Shown: in pieces, positions 58,951 to 64,000 of the stretch
Position numbering within the stretch: the stretch's first letter is position 1
How the letters are laid out: the number at the start of each line of letters is the position of its first letter
DNA from: Lineus longissimus
Taxonomy: Eukaryota > Nemertea > Pilidiophora > Heteronemertea > Lineidae
Reading direction: 5' to 3'
DNA: 64,000 nucleotides
Assembly (NCBI RefSeq): GCF_910592395.1
Contig: NC_088321.1
Coordinates: 16,182,001 to 16,246,000, forward strand
Made by a program: the position numbers and the translations under genes
Notes under the pieces: generated by a model
The model's database searches: none
Told to the model about the DNA's origin: nothing
Seen by the model: the letters and a program-made list of their open reading frames with translations, nothing else

Positions 58951-60707
58951 ACTTTTACAACATGAATCCAATGGGTGCAACAGCACAACACGAGTCTGCA
59001 ATGTGAACTTTTCAACATGAAGAATGCAACAATAGAATGTTCTATATTGAGATTCAAGCAAGTCTGCAGAAACCTGCGAACTTTCAAGAAGGAATGAATC
59101 GACAGTTTGAAAGATTTAAAACAATTCAATACCGCACCTCAAGTTTCGGAAGTCGGGGAAGCTGCGAGAAATAAAACATATCCAGTGCCATCGGAACGTT
59201 TTTGTCGTCTCGTCAAAACACACGCTGAGCACACTTCCTGTATGTAGCATCCCACAATGCATAGGGTACCCTATTCACGAGCGGGCCAGTCCGTCACCCT
59301 TGGGTGGGTCCATTAAGATTAATGAGGGGTGACTGGGGACGACAATGGACCGACCCAATGGCCACGTGTTTTGCACAAGACCTGCACACTCCTGTTTTGG
59401 CCAATACAAAAGAAGTCTACAATAAACCAGGTCATAGCACCATCGCATTTAAAGCACCCCATTCCTCAAAGATTTTTACAATTTTTCATTCTCGACATTT
59501 TTTAAATTTCAAAAGTTGTGTGGAAGTTGACACTTGATATGCTTCCGTCGATGCTCGGTACAAAACCCCACTGCAAAAAACAGCCAAACTCGAAAAGAAA
59601 ATTCCTGCCTTCAAAACGTCACCATATCCTTACGTCAAAGAATAGCTTCACGCATAATTACACTAACAACATTTTAAAATTCATAAACTTCCTCGATTCT
59701 TTTGAAATCGTTTCAATGAAATTTGAATTCTGGAAAATGCCGGAGGTTATGAGAGTTACGACCTCATTCTGATTGCAGTTTGCGCACTGAATTTATTCAG
59801 GGTTACGAACTTGGTTTCTGTGTTTACGGATGCTGGATTGTAATCATGTCGTTCTAGTGGGCGAGGATTTGGATGAAAAGGACAGAGTTTGGGTTGTTTA
59901 CCGAAGATTCTAGCCAACTTTCAGACAAGCTCAATGCATGCCTAGTTCTTGATCCGTACCCCACTATTGCCGGTACACATGCGCATATACTGGTATTTGA
60001 GAAACTCCCACAACTCGAGTTTGGGGAAATATGAATGCATTTTGGTATCAGAGAAATAGAGAGTTCCCCCCCCCCACCCGCCCCAAAGTTGGACAAGTTA
60101 ACAACACATGTCAAACTCATCTCACTTTAAAAACTCGGCGAAAATCAAGTCAGTAATTGAAACCGAGACGAATTGAAATTGAGTCGTCAAACTCGTGAAT
60201 TCAGCGATCAGAATACGAGGCCATCTGTCACCATCGCGACTTTCTCCCATGGTCCTCTCAGAGTCGTTGAAAGTACACGCATTTGTGTTAATTCTCACGG
60301 AGAATTGATTGGCCGTGATCATTGATCTTCAACAATAAATACACAATTATTGATCCGTTAACCTACTATGGGCCAAATTTGAAAGTTTCGTGAAAACTTT
60401 TCCCGGACCCTAAAAGTTGAAAATGACCGCTCGGACAGTGTGTCAATGATGACCTAAGAAAGAAAATCGGACACAATCTGAGAATCTGAAAGATAAATTC
60501 ATCATCAGTAAACAACCTGACAATATATACAAACACAATTTGCTGACAAAATACGGTTTCTGCTCGGAAAATTTTCAGATTATTAAAAAACTTTTTTTTT
60601 CAAAATCAAAAGGACCATCACCACCAAGGGGAAACCCAACACCACGTCTCTAGCCCCAGCCACCGCTACAAACCATCCACCTCATAAGGAACACTAGCGC
60701 CGCCTAC

Positions 60708-60803
60708 CTGTAATGGTTTGAGTTCGGTATAATCCATGTTGGCGCTTTCCGTTTCGGTCAATCTCATAGCGAGAGCTTGAACGCAGCGAATCGTCTCGCA
60801 CAT
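60708..60803 (-). CDS. Candidate distal first exon of the E-protein gene
   Basis: 32 open codons from ATG at 60803 (MCETIRCVQALAMRLTETES plus ANMDYTELKPLQ), with a further in-frame ATG at 60737. The exon ends in donor CAG|GTAGGC in phase 0, matching the entry phase of the AD1 exon (if extended) and the VYSPSP exon. I do not recognise the peptide, and a second frame is also open. It may be an alternative start, a 5'-UTR exon, or part of another gene. Confidence 0.4.
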
Positions 60804-61058
60804 TTAATGATAGGTGGCACTGCTTGTAGTAGCAGCAAAAAGTCTCGAGTAATGTAAACTAAACAGTCAACCGGGTAAACTTTTCGAAAAGGTCGGAGGG
60901 GCTGAGACGACTTGGCAAGGTCGGAAGGGCTGAGACGACTTGGCCTTTAAAACTCTTGTCACAAGGTAAACTTTTTAACTTTCCGAGGCGAGCCAACTTC
61001 CTAGGCAAATGTCAACTCAAGTGAAACATTTGAGATATTCTCACAGTTCGTGACATAC

Positions 61059-61142
61059 CACTTCTAAAAGGTTCATGAACAAACTCGTAAGTAATCAATG
61101 TGTCATCATTACAAGATTCCTCCTCTGTTGAAATTACAACAC
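61059..61142 (-). CDS. Possible additional upstream exon
   Basis: 84 bp between acceptor GATTTCAG and donor GTATGT, phase 1 at both ends. One frame is open: VVISTEEESCNDDTLITYEF plus VHEPFRS. No family is recognised. It could be an exon of an unidentified upstream gene or an E-protein 5' exon. Confidence 0.25.
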
Positions 61143-61831
61143 CTGAAATCAACATAAATTAGTTACCATTTACCGAAAAACTAATGATCTCATTTCCACT
61201 GATCTAAAATATCCGGGAATTCAGCTAAATTTTCGTACCTCCTTATTTTTTGATTTGCAAAAATTTCAATTCTTTTGTGGATTTCATTCAGTTTTTTCTA
61301 CGACATGTCAAGATTTTCGGGAGCTGTTTTACAGACCATTGATCGTTTGATTGTTGTATGCTTGATTCGTTTATTAGACATATTTGATTAATCGCGAGTA
61401 AATACTGTGATGAATTAGAAAGTAAACAGTAACCCAAGAACTTCATTTCAGACTTGTTGATTTGAGAGCAAACATGGGCGACATGACTTGCTTTGTTTTA
61501 GGGATCGGATTTCCGCCTTGATCTCTGATATCGATTTGGAACTTTTCTTTATTTGAATTTGATTTCATTCATATACTGATGGGGTTATTTGTCATTTATA
61601 ACAGTCCAGGTCAGAACTGACATCCCCTCTGCTGCGCATAAGCTGTCCACACCCAACGCTATCAGTAAGCTACCTGCAACCTAGACATTTGTTGCGTGCC
61701 GAAAGGTTTCTGTTTGATACGTGCGACATACAGTGATCCTAATGTCTGAATGGTGTGCGTAAGTTGTGTGCAGCTCAGGCGAAGATTGTGCAGCTTATGG
61801 TCGAAGCATGCTCACCAAGTTGAGGCAATAG

Positions 61832-61853
61832 CCCCCCCCCCCCCCCCCCCCCC
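61832..61853. repeat. Poly-C tract
   Basis: A run of 22 C residues. Its length is likely to be variable or an assembly estimate. Confidence 0.9.
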
Positions 61854-62734
61854 AGTACGGCTGGTGTGAGAACAAGTCCCTGTGTTTAAAACATGCATCA
61901 CGATGTGTTAGAATGTATTGTGGGGTAGATGAACAGGGAGCAGATGAGAACTGGGGTATGATACATCTGACCATCACTGTAGCCAACTACACCTGTTGCA
62001 CTTGATCAGCGCAGCGAAGGATATTATAGGCCTACTAGGAGTCGAAGATGTTGTATCGCGGCAGCATTGGACCAAACTGATGATGTTTCAGCAGTATTGG
62101 CCAGATCCACAGACAGTAGGCCTAAAGATAAACACTACACAACAGTTCAATCACACTGAAACACAAACTGGATTAAATTCAAGATAAAATATTCTCCAAA
62201 TTAACTCAAAATTGTGAAAATGAAACCTCACCTAAAGCACTTTGTCGCCAGTAATGCACTTCCACGAGAAAAACCTCCAGCACATCCGTGGAGCATGAAA
62301 ATTATACGCGGGTATAGAAGGCCTATAGAATACACGGTGAAAATTCAATATTTGGTATAGTTCATGTAGCGGGACGGGAAGAATAATCAATAACTTCCCA
62401 GGATGATTGATGAATATTGCAATGCATGCTGGGAATATATTACTAGGTATATGAGGGTGGAGGACCGGAGAGTAGATTTACAGTACGTCCCGGAAAAATA
62501 CAAATGCAAATCTATACCTGTGTATTACACACTTAAAAAAAATTTCTATCATTTTCATGAAATATATGAATATATCGTTTTCTGACTGCAGGAATGATTT
62601 TGTTTTGCAGCAGTTAGGATGATATGAGTGGGCGACTAAATGGCTGTGTCCTTGAGCAATACGCTTACACGAGCACGATGATAAAATCTTTTGTTGTGAT
62701 TTGCAACATTTGCACAAGACAGCTGGGGTCAAGA

Positions 62735-62990
62735 CCCCTCTACCAGCCAGGCCTACAGCTGGTCACACATTCAACTTCTAGGATTTGAAGGAATTCCCTT
62801 TCGATGAGCCAGCCGTCATTTTTACATCATCTGTTAGGTATAATGTCAATTGCACTCTTGGTCCAGGTGGGGTAAAGATAACTTGTCTGCTAGGCCTACA
62901 GGTGGCCACACATTTGACTTCCAGGATTTGAAGGAATTCCCAATTGAAGGGCCAGCCGTCACATTCTGATCATCTGCTAATAGGCCTACT
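62735..62990. repeat. Diverged tandem duplication, about 130-140 bp
   Basis: Two copies share GGCCTACAGCTGGTCACACA/GGCCTACAGGTGGCCACACA, GGATTTGAAGGAATTCCC and GCCAGCCGTCA..ATCATCTG blocks. Confidence 0.85.
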
Positions 62991-64000
62991 TGTCTGGTAT
63001 GAATCAACGTGCAGGTGGGTAAGATCAGGCTCCATCTGGTAAGCCGTTCACCAAACATGTGCTGTACCATTTGTGTTTTGATTTCTAGGATTTGCTCGGC
63101 AGATGCATCAATATGGTATCAACAATGAATTAGTTCTTCATTTCTTCTGATGTAATCATTAGCAGTTTTCATGTTTTGTCCTTAGTACGGCCACTCTTGC
63201 TAGCGCCACCTATAGGGACTAACCTTGCGCTGAAGATGGCCTGTCCGCTGGTTATGACTTTTACTCATTCACCTGTCAATCATTGGACATGTGCACAGTT
63301 TCCCAGGCCAAAATGTAAAATTTCTAGGATTCACCAAACAAACTTTGATAAATTTGTAGATAAGTTTCTTCAGTGTTATCAGGTATAACAATATACCATA
63401 AACAGTTAAATTTTTGTGAGAGTTTTATTATTGTGGATGCACGAGTGCAAACAACCCAAAATTTAGTATATCACCGAATGAAAATGAGAAAATTCGCCTA
63501 CTTATAGCTTGGCAATTTTTTTTTTATAGAAGCTGCACCACACATACACAAGATGCACATGTGGTTTTCACGGCCGATTCTGAAGTCGATATTTCACTTA
63601 TTCTCTACAGTGTGACCAGTGAAAATGAAAAGCGATATTGAGAATTGATTACAATGTTATATAGGCGTATACATGTATGCAAAAGAGCAGTGCAAACTTT
63701 ATCACAAATAGCACGAGTTGGATAAGTTCTCACGAATTTAAACTTGAACACAGTCTGGACTAAAATCTGCCATACCAGGTTTGGATCATCATTAGAGCAT
63801 GTATAGTTAATTAGTCACTAATTGTGGTTTGTAATTAGCTAGGTAATAATCGCTGATTATGTAACTGATGACAGGTACCCTCTTAGTGTCCAGTTCACTT
63901 AACAAGATAGACTGACCAAAAATCAATCGAAAGAGAAATTTGATAAAATTGGGAAATCGACTGAAAATTTTCAAAATCGAAACACATTTATTTGTCATAC

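Larger units (their letters stand above)
53089..60700. other. Large non-coding stretch (distal E-protein intron or 5' flank)
   Basis: No convincing exon is seen on either strand. It contains CCTGGCAACCAGG palindromic sequence near 53090, degenerate repeats at 57.4-57.9 kb and the 38-bp minisatellite at 58.3-58.9 kb. Small ORFs at 53.9, 55.0 and 59.3 kb show no domain features. Confidence 0.5.
61143..64000. other. Non-coding right end
   Basis: No gene is recognised. A possible minus-strand exon end with donor TTTAG|GTGAGG at 62232 was noted, but it has no supporting frame. The rest is A+T-rich. Confidence 0.45.

Noticed and set aside
58266-59129. 287-codon minus-strand ORF as a protein gene
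   Set aside because: It is almost entirely a 38-bp minisatellite with all three frames open, and has no flanking gene structure or domain.
62232-62297. Minus-strand first exon joining 61142
   Set aside because: The frame with a good ATG (MLHGCAGG..) hits a stop in the next exon, and the frame that continues has an upstream stop and no ATG.

Overview
The window is nuclear DNA from an invertebrate animal. Coding sequence is cut into short exons with GT..AG introns, the non-coding part is A+T-rich and full of minisatellites, inverted repeats and degenerate dispersed repeats, and the three recognisable genes are metazoan. The repeat style (an array ending in a GAC microsatellite and an AGCTCACCTCT/AGAGGTGAGCT hairpin) and the vertebrate-like protein sequences suggest a slowly evolving marine bilaterian (spiralian or invertebrate deuterostome). 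The species cannot be fixed from sequence alone.

Layout. (1) 1-3,000: a possible 5' exon at 134-182 (+), then non-coding DNA ending in a G-tract minisatellite. (2) 4,085-7,916 (-): MESD, the ER chaperone for LRP/LDLR-family receptors, five coding exons, 262 aa, signal peptide and C-terminal KDEL. Its intron 1 holds an intact-length (157 bp) but frame-disrupted tandem copy of exon 2. (3) 8,161-9,664: a 1.5-kb element with about 42-bp terminal inverted repeats and nested palindromes, in the interval between the divergent MESD and USP8 genes. (4) 10,206-20,045 (+): USP8, 24 coding exons, about 1,159 aa: N-terminal helical/MIT-like domain, rhodanese domain, STAM-type SH3-binding motifs, coiled coil, a well-formed WW domain, 14-3-3-type site and USP catalytic domain. 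(5) 20,900-27,300: USP8 poly(A) signal, a 30-bp minisatellite, then non-coding DNA with CCAAT and RFX X-box-like repeats, probably partly 3' UTR of the next gene. (6) 27,321-60,803 (-): a single E-protein (class I bHLH; pro-orthologue of TCF3/TCF4/TCF12, daughterless type) of at least 16 coding exons per isoform, about 782 aa for the AD1 form.

The E-protein gene is the most interesting locus. It has two tandem bHLH exons, each completing the basic region and encoding helix 1, loop and helix 2. They have the same phase, and joining them gives a premature stop, the same logic as vertebrate E12/E47. It also has alternative first exons, all ending in phase 0 and able to splice to the same exon: one starts MYCAYP, like the vertebrate TCF4-A/HEBAlt exon, one encodes an AD1-like LxxFFDF peptide, and a third candidate lies at 60.7 kb.

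MESD and USP8 are head-to-head, and USP8 and the E-protein are tail-to-tail. Their human counterparts MESD, USP8 and TCF12 all lie on chromosome 15q, so this looks like a preserved ancestral linkage. The genes do not form one pathway: MESD acts on Wnt co-receptor folding in the ER, USP8 on endosomal receptor sorting, and the E-protein on lineage transcription. No prokaryotic, viral, CRISPR or tRNA genes were recognised.
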